64,000 bases of DNA from UBA6019 sp035535055 (GTDB lineage: Bacteria; Chloroflexota; Dormibacteria; Dormibacterales; Dormibacteraceae): NCBI GenBank assembly GCA_035535055.1, contig DATLQT010000031.1, positions 1 through 64,000 of the forward strand, given 5' to 3'. A program made the translations under genes and the position numbers. The notes beneath the pieces are model-generated. The model made no database searches. It worked only from the letters and a program-made list of their open reading frames with translations, and was not told the DNA's origin. Below, in pieces: positions 43,340-53,096 of the stretch (positions are counted from its first letter, which is position 1; the number at the start of each line of letters is the position of its first letter).

Positions 43340-44253
43340 ATGCGCGTGATCCTGGCGAGCGGCAGCCGGGGTCCCCGCCGGGGAGCGGTGATCCCGGCCA
43401 TCTCGAGGAGCTGGACGACCCGCGCCCGGTGGCCTCGGTAGGGCTCCAGCAGCTCCAGCATCCGCTCGTCGGTCCCCCGCGGCTCCCCCGCCAGCGCCCA
43501 GCTGACCAGGTTGGGGAGGTGGTAGTCGCCGACCGAGACGGCGTCGGGGTCGCCGAGGGCGACCACCGCGACCTCCGCCGCGGTCCAGGCGCCGATGCCG
43601 GGGAGCGCGGTCAACCGCCGGCGGGCGTCGGCGGGCGACATCGCGGCTGCCTCCTCCAGGCGTCCGGCGTGGGAGGCGGCACCGATGATGGTCCGGGCGC
43701 GGCGCAGCTCCACCCCCCAGCGGTGGAACGCCCAGTAGGGCGTGGCGGACAGCTTCTCCGGCGATGGTGGCACCCGGAGCGGCAGCGGGCCGGGCGCGGT
43801 CTCGCCCAGCTCGGCGAGGAGCCGCCGGTGGGCGTATCGGGCCTGGACCCCGATCACCTTCTGCTCCAGGATCGCTGGCACCAGTGCCTCGAAGACCGCC
43901 TCGGTCCGCGGGATCCGAATGCCGCGGTGCCGGCGGTGCAGCTCCGCCAGCAGCGGGTGCCGGGGCTCGAAGGGCGGCGCCTCCCGGTCCTCGCCGACGA
44001 GGGTGGCGGCGTGCTCGCAGAGCCAATCGGCGCCCGGGCCCCAGGCCTCGACCCGGAGCACGTCACCGTCCAGCCAGAGCCGCTCGGTGGCGAGGCCCGC
44101 AGGGGTCCGGGTCGCCCGCCAGGCGCCGGGCGCGGCGACCCTTGGCAGACGGGAGCGCGCGAGGGTGGCGGCGAGGTCGAGCGGTCGGCACAGGCGGACG
44201 CTGATCCGGCTCGTCTCCACGACTCCGCAGGCTACAGCCTGCGGATGGCCCAA
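43336..44253 (-). CDS. AlkA-like DNA glycosylase (HhH-GPD)
   Basis: The 305-residue protein has the AlkA/3-methyladenine DNA glycosylase architecture: an N-terminal beta domain, then the helix-hairpin-helix LTALPGIGAWTAAEVAVVALGDPDAV and the catalytic Asp in VSVGDYHL. There is no FeS-cluster cysteine set, so it is not of the EndoIII/MutY type. It removes alkylated bases. It is convergent with the SCO/TlpA fusion gene, sharing four bases at the stops. Confidence 0.84.
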   Translation of the reverse strand: MGHPQAVACGVVETSRISVRLCRPLDLAATLARSRLPRVAAPGAWRATRTPAGLATERLWLDGDVLRVEAWGPGADWLCEHAATLVGEDREAPPFEPRHPLLAELHRRHRGIRIPRTEAVFEALVPAILEQKVIGVQARYAHRRLLAELGETAPGPLPLRVPPSPEKLSATPYWAFHRWGVELRRARTIIGAASHAGRLEEAAAMSPADARRRLTALPGIGAWTAAEVAVVALGDPDAVSVGDYHLPNLVSWALAGEPRGTDERMLELLEPYRGHRARVVQLLEMAGITAPRRGPRLPLARITRI

Positions 44254-44283
44254 CCGGGGGGAAGCCAGGTACGCCCGTCCGAC

Positions 44284-44708
44284 TCAGAGAAAGAGCCTGG
44301 CGCCCTCATCGCCGCCGACCGGGACCAGCTCGCCGACGAGTGCGGTGTCGAGCGAGTCGGCGTCGGCGGCATTGACCTCCACCTGGTTCCCGGAGGGGTC
44401 GCGGACATACATCTGGGCGGCCCCGTCGGGCAGCCGGCGGACGCGCGCGGTGTCCAGCCAGCCACGGTCGCGGGCGGTGCGGTAGACGGCCTCGAGGTCG
44501 TCCACGGTGACCGCGAAGTGGTGGTTGCTGGGCGCCTCCACCGGGCGCTGAAAGAGGTGCAGCTGGGAATCCCCGACCTTAAGCCAGCGAACCGGGTGAC
44601 CGAAGTGGGGCGCCGGGATGCGCCTCATGCCGAACAGCTCACGATAGAAGGCCTCCGACCGGTCGAGGTCGAGCGCGTGGATGCTGACGTGGTTGAGACG
44701 GAGCGCCG

Positions 44709-44712
<4 letters not shown>
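44284..44712 (-). CDS. VOC-family protein
   Basis: The 142-residue protein has paired glyoxalase-type modules: RLNHVSIHALDLDRSEAFYRELFGM in the first half and HHFAVTVDDLEAVYRTA plus AAQMYVRDPSGNQVEVN in the second. Possible metal ligands are H8, H70 and E113. The start overlaps the typA stop (ATGA), so it is the second gene of a typA operon. Longer open sequence upstream is antisense to nothing and lies within typA in another frame. Substrate unknown. Confidence 0.8.
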
Positions 44713-46532
<1,820 letters not shown>

Positions 46533-46560
46533 TTTCTTTCAGTCTTGGTCGCCGGCGGAA

Positions 46561-46599
46561 AAGAAAACCCCGCGCGGTCTCGTGCGACCACGCGGGGTT
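46561..46599 (-). terminator. Rho-independent terminator after cold-shock gene
   Basis: AACCCCGCG (46566-46574) pairs with CGCGGGGTT (46591-46599), extended inward by GGTC/GACC. Read on the minus strand the hairpin is followed by TTTTCTTTT, a good T-tail, 17 bases after the cold-shock stop. Confidence 0.88.
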
Positions 46600-46615
46600 C
46601 CGGAAGTCCCGAGTA

Positions 46616-46813
46616 TTAGGCGATCCGGACGCTCTTCGCGCGCGGACCCTTGGGGCTCGCCTCGATCTCGAAGGTGACCTTCTCGCCGCCGTTCAGGCTG
46701 TCGAAGTCGCCCTCGGTGCCGCTGCGGTGGAAGAAGTACTCCTTGCCGTCCTCAGCCGCGATAAAGCCGAAGCCACGGTCGGAGACGAGCTTCTTGATGG
46801 TTCCTGTCTGCAT
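46616..46813 (-). CDS. Cold-shock protein (CspA family)
   Basis: The 65-residue protein is a single cold-shock domain: RNP1 RGFGFI (residues 13-18) and RNP2 KEYFFHRS (24-31), with the terminal PKGPRAKSVRI. It binds single-stranded RNA/DNA as an RNA chaperone. A good ribosome-binding site (ACAGGAG) lies 8 bases upstream. The intergenic span 46814-47003 upstream holds no recognisable gene and may be its leader. Confidence 0.95.
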   Translation of the reverse strand: MQTGTIKKLVSDRGFGFIAAEDGKEYFFHRSGTEGDFDSLNGGEKVTFEIEASPKGPRAKSVRIA

Positions 46814-47003
46814 GTCGTCGGTTTCTCCTGTCTTCTCGAACGATATCGATGGTTTCCCTTAACGCACGGGCCTGTTCGAGAAGAACACTCTGAGAGACGA
46901 CCACGGCGGAAAGCGCCAAACTCCACAACTCACCGGAGCCGGCGACGACAATGGTACCCGAAACCGGGCCCGGCCAATCCGGTTTGATTCCGGGGTTCGA
47001 GAG

Positions 47004-47810
47004 ATGGGACGAGGACTCGAAGGTAAGGTCGCGCTGGTCACCGGCGCCGGCTCGCGAGGCGACGGCATCGGGAACGGCCGCGCGGCGGCGGTGCTGCTGG
47101 CGCGCGAGGGAGTCGCGGTCGGCCTCCTCGACTCGGTCCGCGACTGGGCCGAGATGACTCTGTCCATGATCGAGGCCGAGGGCGGGCGAGCCACCGTGGT
47201 GGAGGCTGACGTCACCGACCCGTCCGCCTGCGAGGCGGCCGTGGCGGGCGTGGTGGCGACCTTCGGGCGGCTCGACGTGCTGGTGAACAACGTGGGGGTC
47301 GGAGGTCCGCCGGGCACCGCGGTGGAGGTCGACCCAGGGGCGTGGGACCAGGCGATGCGGGTGAACGTCACCTCGATGATGCTGATGGCCAAGCACTCGA
47401 TCCCGGAGATGCTGAAACAGGGCGGCGGCTCGATCGTCAACCTCGCATCCGTGGCCGGGCTGCAGGGCGGCCATCCGTCGCTCCTCTACCCCACCACCAA
47501 GGCGGCGGTGATCGGCCTCACCCGCGCGATGGCGGCCCACCACGGGCCGTCCGGCATCCGCGTCAACGCGATCGCGCCGGGGATGGTCTACACGCCCATG
47601 GTCTATACGCGCGGAATGAGCGACGAGATGCGCGAGACGCGACGGCGGCGCTCCCTGCTGCAGACTGAGGGCACCGGCTGGGACGTCGGCCGGGCGGTCG
47701 TCTACCTGTCCTCCGACGACGCGCGCTGGGTGACCGGGATCGTGCTCCCGGTCGACGCCGGCGCGAGCGCGGGCTCGGTCAGCTCGCCGGTTCCCTCTTC
47801 GATGGTCTGA
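47004..47810 (+). CDS. SDR-family oxidoreductase
   Basis: The 268-residue short-chain dehydrogenase has TGAGSRGDGIGNGRAAA as cofactor loop (about five residues longer than TGxxxGIG), NNVGVGG, the catalytic Ser in NLASVAGLQ and YPTTK. The loop insertion is seen in a subgroup with SRGxGIG. Product and substrate are not predictable. Its 3' end overlaps the tail of the broken receiver gene on the other strand. Confidence 0.82.
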   Translation: MGRGLEGKVALVTGAGSRGDGIGNGRAAAVLLAREGVAVGLLDSVRDWAEMTLSMIEAEGGRATVVEADVTDPSACEAAVAGVVATFGRLDVLVNNVGVGGPPGTAVEVDPGAWDQAMRVNVTSMMLMAKHSIPEMLKQGGGSIVNLASVAGLQGGHPSLLYPTTKAAVIGLTRAMAAHHGPSGIRVNAIAPGMVYTPMVYTRGMSDEMRETRRRRSLLQTEGTGWDVGRAVVYLSSDDARWVTGIVLPVDAGASAGSVSSPVPSSMV

Positions 47811-48181
47811 GGTAAGCCTCGATCCGTCCGGCCATGAGCTCGGCTTTGAGCACGATCGCGACCGCTCCGAGCCGGCCCGCGCGCAGTTGTGAGGTCGTCG
47901 CGCGCGCGCGAGGCGGCGACCACGACGGGCAGGGACGCCGTGCTCGGGTGCGCCTTCAGGATCGCCAGCACGGAGAGGCCGTCGAGGTCCGCCAGCAGCT
48001 CGTCCACCACGACCAGGTCGGGGACCCGGAAGCCCTCGAGGTGGGCCCCGACCCACCAGCCGGGCGCAACCTGCACCTGATGATCCGCGGCCTCCATCCC
48101 CCGCCGGCAGCGCTCGCCGAACAGCTGGTCCTCGGCGATGACGAGGATCCGGGGTCCATGGACGAGCGCGCTGCCGATCAC
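47779..48181 (-). pseudogene. Receiver-domain (response-regulator-like) gene, frameshifted at (CG)6
   Basis: From GTG 48181 the frame gives RILVIAEDQ (first strand with acidic pocket), VVVDELLADLDG (phospho-acceptor Asp) and SLPVVVAASRAR. It then leaves the family pattern at a (CG)6 tract (47899-47910). In the frame reached by adding one CG, translation continues QLRAGRLGAVAIVLKAEL, with the conserved Lys, and ends at TGA 47779-47781. The unshifted frame runs to 47702 as Arg/Ser/Thr-rich sequence. It may be phase-variable, a true mutation or an assembly error. No output domain is present. Confidence 0.7.
47899..47910. repeat. (CG)6 dinucleotide tract inside receiver gene
   Basis: Six consecutive CG units stand at the exact point where the receiver reading frame shifts. 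Gain of one unit would restore the full-length protein. Confidence 0.85.
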
Positions 48182-48204
48182 GGCCCGAACGCCAGGGCCT
48201 GTGA

Positions 48205-48270
48205 GTTAACGGTTCGTTGAGCGGGCGTTAAACGTCGATTGGCCTGCTCTGACCTTGGGCTTAACCCGCG
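48205..48270. promoter_or_regulatory. Extended 11-bp-phased Pho-box array between divergent genes
   Basis: Units start every 11 bases: GTTAACG (48205), GTTGAGC (48216), GTTAAAC (48227), weak ATTGGCC (48238) and CTGACCT (48249), then CTTAACC (48260). The last 11-mer CTTAACCCGCG differs by one base from CTTAACCTGCG upstream of pstB. Read on the minus strand the first three become TTTAAC, CTCAAC and GTTAAC and point at the receiver gene. PhoB-family regulators bind such direct repeats. Confidence 0.65.
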
Positions 48271-48287
48271 CCGCGCACCCTGACCCC

Positions 48288-48467
48288 ATGACAACAAGGA
48301 GGCGCCCATGGCGGCCAGGCCGTCGGCTGGTCCGGACCTGGCGGATCGACTCGGCGAACTGCGCCGGCTGTGCCGGACCGGTCAGAGATGGCGCTGTCGT
48401 CAGTGGCGGCCTGCGCTTCTGCAGCCTGGCCTGCGCCTACTCGATGAAAAGAAAAGAGCCGGCCTGA
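48288..48467 (+). CDS. 59-residue Cys-rich mini-protein (zinc-ribbon-like)
   Basis: The frame from ATG 48288 encodes a very basic N-terminus then CAGCAG...RFCSLACAY, a C-x2-C-x15-C-x3-C arrangement like small treble-clef/zinc fingers with FCSxxC. The stop lies in the loop of the terminator hairpin. A strong AAGGAGG (48296-48302) lies inside this frame and points to an ATG at 48308 in another frame, so the start is uncertain and may be leaderless. It sits 18 bases after the Pho-box array, suggesting phosphate control. Confidence 0.5.
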   Translation: MTTRRRPWRPGRRLVRTWRIDSANCAGCAGPVRDGAVVSGGLRFCSLACAYSMKRKEPA

Positions 48468-48479
48468 AAAGGCCGGCTC
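48451..48479 (-). terminator. Terminator of pstS
   Basis: GAGCCGGCC (48456-48464) and GGCCGGCTC (48471-48479) form a perfect 9-bp stem with a 6-base loop. On the minus strand it is followed by TTTTCTTTTC, giving a strong terminator 21 bases after the pstS stop. It also covers the end of the convergent Cys-rich gene. Confidence 0.88.
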
Positions 48480-48499
48480 CACGGGGTAGGAAGGGAAAG

Positions 48500-49594
48500 C
48501 TACTTCAGGATCGGCGTGCCACCGGCGGTCACCAGCTTGAGCTGGGCGAGCGCGTAGGCCTGGACAGGGCTGGGAATCGGCGCGTAGTCGAGCGTGTTGC
48601 CCAAGGTCTGGCCATCGGTTGTGAGCCACTTGAAGAGGTAGACGAGGGCCTTCGTCTTCTGCGCGTCGGAGTAGGACTTCTTGAGCAGAACCCAGCTGAA
48701 CGACGCGATCGGGTAGGCGTCGGCGCCGTCCATGTTGGTGATCGAGAAGTTGGTTGCGCTCACATTGCTGAGGCCGGCGGCGGCTGCGGTGGCACCGGCG
48801 GCGCTCGCCTGGAGGAACTTGCCGGCGCCGTTCTTCATGTAGGCCTGCTGCATATGCGACTGGATGACGTAGGCGAGTTCGACGTATCCGATCGCGTCCT
48901 CGGTGGACTGCACCGCCTGGGCCACCGCCTGGTTACCCGAACCGCCGATGCCGACCGGCCAGCTGACCGACTTGCCGACGCCCGGCCCGCTCTTCCAGGC
49001 CGGGCTGACCTTGGCGAGGTAGTCCGTGAAGGCATAGCTCGTGCCGCTGCCGTCGGAGCGGTGGGCGACGGTGATCGGCTTGCTGGGAAGCGTCACGCCG
49101 GGGTTGAGAGCGGTGATCTCGGGATCGTTCCAGGTCTTGACCTTGCCCAGGTAGATGTCCGCCAGGGTCGCACCGTCGAGCTGCAACTTGTCGACGCCGG
49201 GCAGGTTGTAGGCGACGGAGACTGCTCCCAGAACTGTCGGGACCTCGACCAGGACGGCATCACCGCCCGCGGCGGCGAGCTCGGTGGAGGTCATCGGCAG
49301 GTCGGTGGCGCCGAAGTCGACCGTGCCCGCGGTGAACTGCTTGATACCCCCGCCCGATCCGATCGCCTGGTAGTTCACGGCCACGTTCGGGTACTTCTGG
49401 TTGTACTCGTAGAAGGCCTGGTTGTAGAAGGGGGCGACGAACGTCGACCCCGCGCCGCTGATGCTGCCGGAGCCGACGTCGGTCACTGCCGGCGTGCTGC
49501 TGGCCGAGGGGGTGGGCGTGCTGCCCCCACAGGCGACGATCGCCAGCATCGCCGGCACGGCCAGCAAGGTTCGAAGTGGTGTCATTCGACGCAT
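48500..49594 (-). CDS. pstS: Phosphate ABC transporter substrate-binding protein PstS
   Basis: The 364-residue lipoprotein has a signal peptide ending LAIVACGG (lipobox) and a Ser/Thr/Pro linker. The phosphate-binding loops are ISGAGSTFVAPFYNQAF, the QAIGSGGGIKQFTAGTVDFGATDLPM segment and AHRSDGSGTSYAFTDYL. It captures phosphate for the PstCAB permease encoded on the other strand further right. Being transcribed away from the rest of pst, it must have its own promoter in 49595-49754. Confidence 0.95.
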   Translation of the reverse strand: MRRMTPLRTLLAVPAMLAIVACGGSTPTPSASSTPAVTDVGSGSISGAGSTFVAPFYNQAFYEYNQKYPNVAVNYQAIGSGGGIKQFTAGTVDFGATDLPMTSTELAAAGGDAVLVEVPTVLGAVSVAYNLPGVDKLQLDGATLADIYLGKVKTWNDPEITALNPGVTLPSKPITVAHRSDGSGTSYAFTDYLAKVSPAWKSGPGVGKSVSWPVGIGGSGNQAVAQAVQSTEDAIGYVELAYVIQSHMQQAYMKNGAGKFLQASAAGATAAAAGLSNVSATNFSITNMDGADAYPIASFSWVLLKKSYSDAQKTKALVYLFKWLTTDGQTLGNTLDYAPIPSPVQAYALAQLKLVTAGGTPILK

Positions 49595-49690
49595 CTGTTC
49601 TCGATTTCGCTCCCTTTATTTCGCTTCCATTCCGGGCATGTCGGGGTACCCCCCGCACACCGGCCTCGAGCCGCAGCCTAGGGGGGGGTG

Positions 49691-49723
49691 ATTAAGGCAG
49701 GGTTATTGGTGGCTTAAATCTGC
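49691..49723 (+). promoter_or_regulatory. Pho-box array upstream of the PhoR-like kinase gene
   Basis: Three units 11 bases apart: ATTAAGG (49691), GTTATTG (49702), CTTAAAT (49713). A TATACT -10 lies at 49742-49747. The array stands between divergent pstS and kinase genes and could control both. Confidence 0.65.
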
Positions 49724-49741
49724 AGGCCACAAGCGGGCCCA

Positions 49742-49747
49742 TATACT
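49742..49747 (+). promoter_or_regulatory. -10 element TATACT of the PhoR-like gene (leaderless mRNA likely)
   Basis: TATACT ends 7 bases before the GTG start at 49755, so the expected transcription start coincides with the start codon. No Shine-Dalgarno fits in between. The upstream Pho-box array would take the place of a -35 element. Confidence 0.55.
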
Positions 49748-49754
49748 CCGCGCC

Positions 49755-50792
49755 GTGAGCTGGAACCCCTTCACGCGGCTCCGCTCGCGGCCACCGGAGC
49801 CGGCGCCCGCGCGACCCGCCCGGACGGCCTATGCGCTGTTCGAGGAAGTGCCTCTGATGGCGTTCGTGCTCGACCCACGGTTGCTCGTCCTGCAAGCCAA
49901 CCGTGCGGCCCGCGACTTCTTCGACATCGCCGCCGAGCAGGTGCCAGACAGCCTCATAATCCTGACCCGCGAGCTGCGGCTCGAGGCGGCGATCCGGCAC
50001 GGCGGCGACCTCCACGCCGAGATCAAGCTCGTCCACCGGCCGGCGACGGTACAGGTCACCGTCGTGCCGGGGGTCAACCCCGACGAGGTCGTCGCCTTCC
50101 TCAGCGACCTGACCGAGCTGCGCCGTCTCCAGACCGTCCGCCAAGAGTTCGTCGCCAACCTCTCGCACGAGCTCCGGACCCCCATCACGTCGCTCCGTCT
50201 CGCCGCGGAGAGCCTGGGCGGGAAGCTGGCGGACGCGGACCGCAGGCGTTTCACGAAACGGGCCCTGGCCGAGGCGGACCACCTGGCCGCGATCGTCGAC
50301 AACCTGCGACAGCTGGCGGACATCGAGGCCGGCAAGAGCGGACTGCGGCGGAGCCACTTCGACCTCGCCGAGCTGCTCACCGAGGTGGGCCGGCGGATCG
50401 GGCTCGACCGCGAGGTCCGGGTGGATGTCGCATCGGCGCTGGCCATCACGGCCGACCGGGAGAAGGTCGCCCAGGCGCTCGCCAACCTTCTCGACAACGC
50501 CGCCAAGTTCTCGCCGCCGGGGACCCCGATCGAGGTTCGGGCCGAGCGCGCCGAGGGTGAGTTCCTGGTCACGGTCCGCGACCACGGCCAGGGGATCTCG
50601 CCCGAGCATTGGGATCGGATCTTCGAACGCTTCTACAAGGTGGACCCCGCCCGTTCGCGGGAGGTCGCCGGGAGCGGCCTGGGGCTCGCGATCACCAAGC
50701 ACCTCGTCCTGCTGATGGGCGGGAGGGTCTGGACGGCGGCCGCCGAAGGCGGCGGCCAGGTCTTCGGGTTCGCGCTTCCTGCGGAGCCATAA
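49755..50792 (+). CDS. phoR: PhoR-like sensor histidine kinase
   Basis: The 345-residue kinase has an N-terminal PAS-like domain (residues 25-120), a HisKA helix FVANLSHELRTPITSL with His138, then the HATPase boxes NLLDNAAKFSPPG, VRDHGQGIS and GSGLGLAIT. No transmembrane helix is visible, unlike E. coli PhoR, so it must sense through PhoU/Pst contacts or in the cytoplasm. Its partner PhoB is encoded 1.6 kb downstream on the same strand. The GTG start directly follows a -10 box. Confidence 0.88.
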   Translation: MSWNPFTRLRSRPPEPAPARPARTAYALFEEVPLMAFVLDPRLLVLQANRAARDFFDIAAEQVPDSLIILTRELRLEAAIRHGGDLHAEIKLVHRPATVQVTVVPGVNPDEVVAFLSDLTELRRLQTVRQEFVANLSHELRTPITSLRLAAESLGGKLADADRRRFTKRALAEADHLAAIVDNLRQLADIEAGKSGLRRSHFDLAELLTEVGRRIGLDREVRVDVASALAITADREKVAQALANLLDNAAKFSPPGTPIEVRAERAEGEFLVTVRDHGQGISPEHWDRIFERFYKVDPARSREVAGSGLGLAITKHLVLLMGGRVWTAAAEGGGQVFGFALPAEP

Positions 50793-50820
50793 CAACCTCA
50801 TAACCCAGCCTTAACCTGCG
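50788..50820 (+). promoter_or_regulatory. Pho-box array upstream of pstB
   Basis: CATAACA (50788), CATAACC (50799) and CTTAACC (50810) recur every 11 bases, matching the cyanobacterial-type consensus (C/T)TTAACC. A possible -10, TAATCT (50827-50832), follows, eight bases before the pstB GTG. The array begins inside the end of the kinase gene. Confidence 0.8.
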
Positions 50821-50840
50821 GGAACCTAATCTTCGGAAAG

Positions 50841-51680
50841 GTGGCTGAGGTAGATCCCGAGTTGCGCGAGGCGTCGCCGGCGAGGCCCGGGCTCCGAGCC
50901 CTCGATGGCGCACCGCAGGTCAAGGTTGCGCTCAAGGATGTCGGCTTCTTCTACGGCCGCTTCCGGGCGCTCCGCGACGTCACCCTAGACATCCCCGAAC
51001 GACGGGTGACGGCCCTAATCGGCCCCTCGGGGTGCGGCAAGTCGACTCTGCTCCGGATGCTGAACCGGATGTACGACCTGGTCCCCAACTCGCGAGCCGA
51101 GGGAAGTGTGACCGTCGACGGCGAGAACGTCCTCACCACGCGCCGGCTGCTCGAGCTTCGCCAGCGGGTGGGCATGGTCTTCCAACGCCCGTACCCCTTC
51201 CCGATGTCGATCCGCGACAACGTCGCCTTCGCTCCCCAGCTCCTGGGCTGGCCGCGCAAGCGCATTGAGAAGGCGGTCCGGGAGAGCCTCGAGGGGGCCG
51301 CACTCTGGGACGAGGTGTCGACCCGCCTGGACGAGCCCGCTGCCGGCCTCTCGGGCGGCCAGCAGCAGCGCCTCTCAATAGCCCGCTGCCTCGCCGTCGA
51401 GCCGGAGGTGATCCTGATGGACGAGCCCTGCTCGGCGCTCGACCCGATTGCCACCCTGAAGATCGAGGACCTGATCCACCGCCTCGCTGCCGACTACACG
51501 ATCGTCATAGTCACCCACAACATGCAGCAGGCGGCTCGGGTCGCCGACTTCACCGCCTTCATGCTGATGAACCCCGAGGATCGCTGCGGCGAGCTGGTGG
51601 AGTTCGGGCCGACCGTGGAGGTCTTCAACCGGCCGCGCGACCGCCGGACCGAGGACTACATCACCGGCCGGTTCGGCTAA
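50841..51680 (+). CDS. pstB: Phosphate ABC transporter ATPase PstB
   Basis: The 279-residue ATPase has Walker A IGPSGCGKST (residues 60-69), signature LSGGQQQRLSIARCLA, Walker B VILMDEPCSALDPIAT and H-loop VTHNMQQAARVADF. The NRMYDLVPNSRAEG segment and the PYPFPMSIRDNV Q-loop region are PstB-specific. About 28 N-terminal residues precede the domain. It powers PstCA and starts the operon pstB-phoU-phoB-pstC-pstA under a Pho-box array. Confidence 0.95.
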   Translation: MAEVDPELREASPARPGLRALDGAPQVKVALKDVGFFYGRFRALRDVTLDIPERRVTALIGPSGCGKSTLLRMLNRMYDLVPNSRAEGSVTVDGENVLTTRRLLELRQRVGMVFQRPYPFPMSIRDNVAFAPQLLGWPRKRIEKAVRESLEGAALWDEVSTRLDEPAAGLSGGQQQRLSIARCLAVEPEVILMDEPCSALDPIATLKIEDLIHRLAADYTIVIVTHNMQQAARVADFTAFMLMNPEDRCGELVEFGPTVEVFNRPRDRRTEDYITGRFG

Positions 51681-51693
51681 GAAGCACCGCAGG

Positions 51694-52356
51694 TTGGCCC
51701 GAGAACAGTTCGAGCTGGAGCTCAAAGAGCTCCGCGAATCGCTGCTGCGGATGGCGGGGATGCTGGAGTCTCAGATCGCCGACGCCGTCGACGCGCTCCG
51801 CCGCCGCGACCGGTCGCTCGCCGAGAAGGTGCGCCGCGACGACCAGGCGATGAACGAGACCTTCCGGCAAATCCGGGAGCAGGCGATGATCGTCATCTCG
51901 ACCCAGCAGCCGGTCGCCCGCGACCTGCGCAACCTGATGGGCGTGCTCTACATCGCCGCGGAGCTCGAGCGGATGGGCGACTACGCGGTGCGCATCGCCC
52001 GAATGACGAGCACGCTGTGCGGGCTGCCCGATCACCAGATCCGCGCGGAGTTCGGGCTCATGGGCGACCTCGCTGTCGAACAGGTCCACGACATACTCGA
52101 CGCCCTGATCGAGCAGGACGAACCCCGGGCACGTGAGATAGCGGCGAGGGATGACGAGATCGACCGCCTCTACCACCGCGCCTTCGACGACATCATCGCC
52201 GAGATGGCCAAGGGCACCACCGACAGCGACGAGGTGCTGCGGGCGGTGACCCTGATGCTGGTCGCCCACGACCTGGAGCGGATCGGCGACCGGGTGACCA
52301 ACGTGGCGGAGGACATCGTCTTCCTCGAATCCGGCCAGGTCGTGGAGCTGGGATGA
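51694..52356 (+). CDS. phoU: Phosphate signalling regulator PhoU
   Basis: The 220-residue all-helical protein has two repeats of the three-helix PhoU domain, each with the E/D-x-x-x-D metal motif: ELERMGDYAVRIARM (near residue 90) and DLERIGDRVTNVAEDI (near 195). It links PstB activity to the kinase and keeps the Pho response off in high phosphate. TTG start 13 bases after pstB. The stop overlaps phoB. Confidence 0.93.
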   Translation: MAREQFELELKELRESLLRMAGMLESQIADAVDALRRRDRSLAEKVRRDDQAMNETFRQIREQAMIVISTQQPVARDLRNLMGVLYIAAELERMGDYAVRIARMTSTLCGLPDHQIRAEFGLMGDLAVEQVHDILDALIEQDEPRAREIAARDDEIDRLYHRAFDDIIAEMAKGTTDSDEVLRAVTLMLVAHDLERIGDRVTNVAEDIVFLESGQVVELG

Positions 52357-53087
52357 ACGCCACCGCGCCGCTCGCCGCCGGCTTCGCGCGGATCCTGGTC
52401 GTCGAGGACGACGAGGGCATCCGCGACATGCTCAAGTACCACCTCGCGTCGGCCGGCTTCTCGGTCCTGGAGGCGGCGGACGGGACGACCGGCCTGCGGG
52501 CGGCCCGGACGGCCAAGCCGGACCTGATCCTCCTCGACCTGATGCTGCCCGGCATGGGCGGCCTCGAGCTCTGCCGGGCGCTCCGCAAGAGCAGCCAGGT
52601 GCCGATCCTCATGATCAGCGCCCGCGACGCCGAGGTGGACAAGATCGTCGGCCTCGAGCTGGGCGCGGACGACTACATCACCAAGCCGTTCTCGGTGCGC
52701 GAGGTCGTCGCGCGGGTCAACGCCGTCCTTCGCCGCAGCCGCAGCGAGGGCGAGAAATCGGTCCCCGAGCGCGACGAGTTCGGCAACTTCGGCATCGATC
52801 GGGCGGCGCGCCGCGTCACCCTCGACGGCCAGGAGGTGAAGCTCACCGCTCGTGAGTTCGACCTGCTGAGCCACATGCTCGCCAGCAGCGGTCGCGTCCA
52901 GTCCCGCGAGCGCCTGCTCCATGAGGTCTGGGGTGAGAACTTCAGCGGCGAGAGCAAGACCGTCGACGTCCACATCCGCTGGCTGCGAGAGAAGTTCGCC
53001 GACACCGCCCCCTTCACGATCGTCACCGTGCGCGGGGCCGGCTACCGGCTGGACCGCCCGGCCGACCCGCGCCCTGAGAAGTCGTAA
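52353..53087 (+). CDS. phoB: PhoB/SphR-type response regulator
   Basis: The 244-residue regulator has a receiver domain (VVEDDEGIRDML, phospho-acceptor in LLDLMLPGMGG, Lys in YITKPFS) and an OmpR/PhoB winged helix with LTAREFDLLSHML and SKTVDVHIRWLREKF followed by VRGAGYRL. It is the most likely binder of the 11-bp-phased repeats upstream of the kinase, pstB and Cys-rich genes. The start overlaps phoU (ATGA). Confidence 0.92.
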   Translation: MNATAPLAAGFARILVVEDDEGIRDMLKYHLASAGFSVLEAADGTTGLRAARTAKPDLILLDLMLPGMGGLELCRALRKSSQVPILMISARDAEVDKIVGLELGADDYITKPFSVREVVARVNAVLRRSRSEGEKSVPERDEFGNFGIDRAARRVTLDGQEVKLTAREFDLLSHMLASSGRVQSRERLLHEVWGENFSGESKTVDVHIRWLREKFADTAPFTIVTVRGAGYRLDRPADPRPEKS

Positions 53088-53096
53088 CGATCTGAG

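Noticed and set aside
48308..49681. Plus-strand frame with a good AAGGAGG before its ATG
   Set aside because: It runs through the terminator and the whole length of pstS in antisense; only the ribosome-binding site is attractive, so it is noted as a start ambiguity for the Cys-rich gene.
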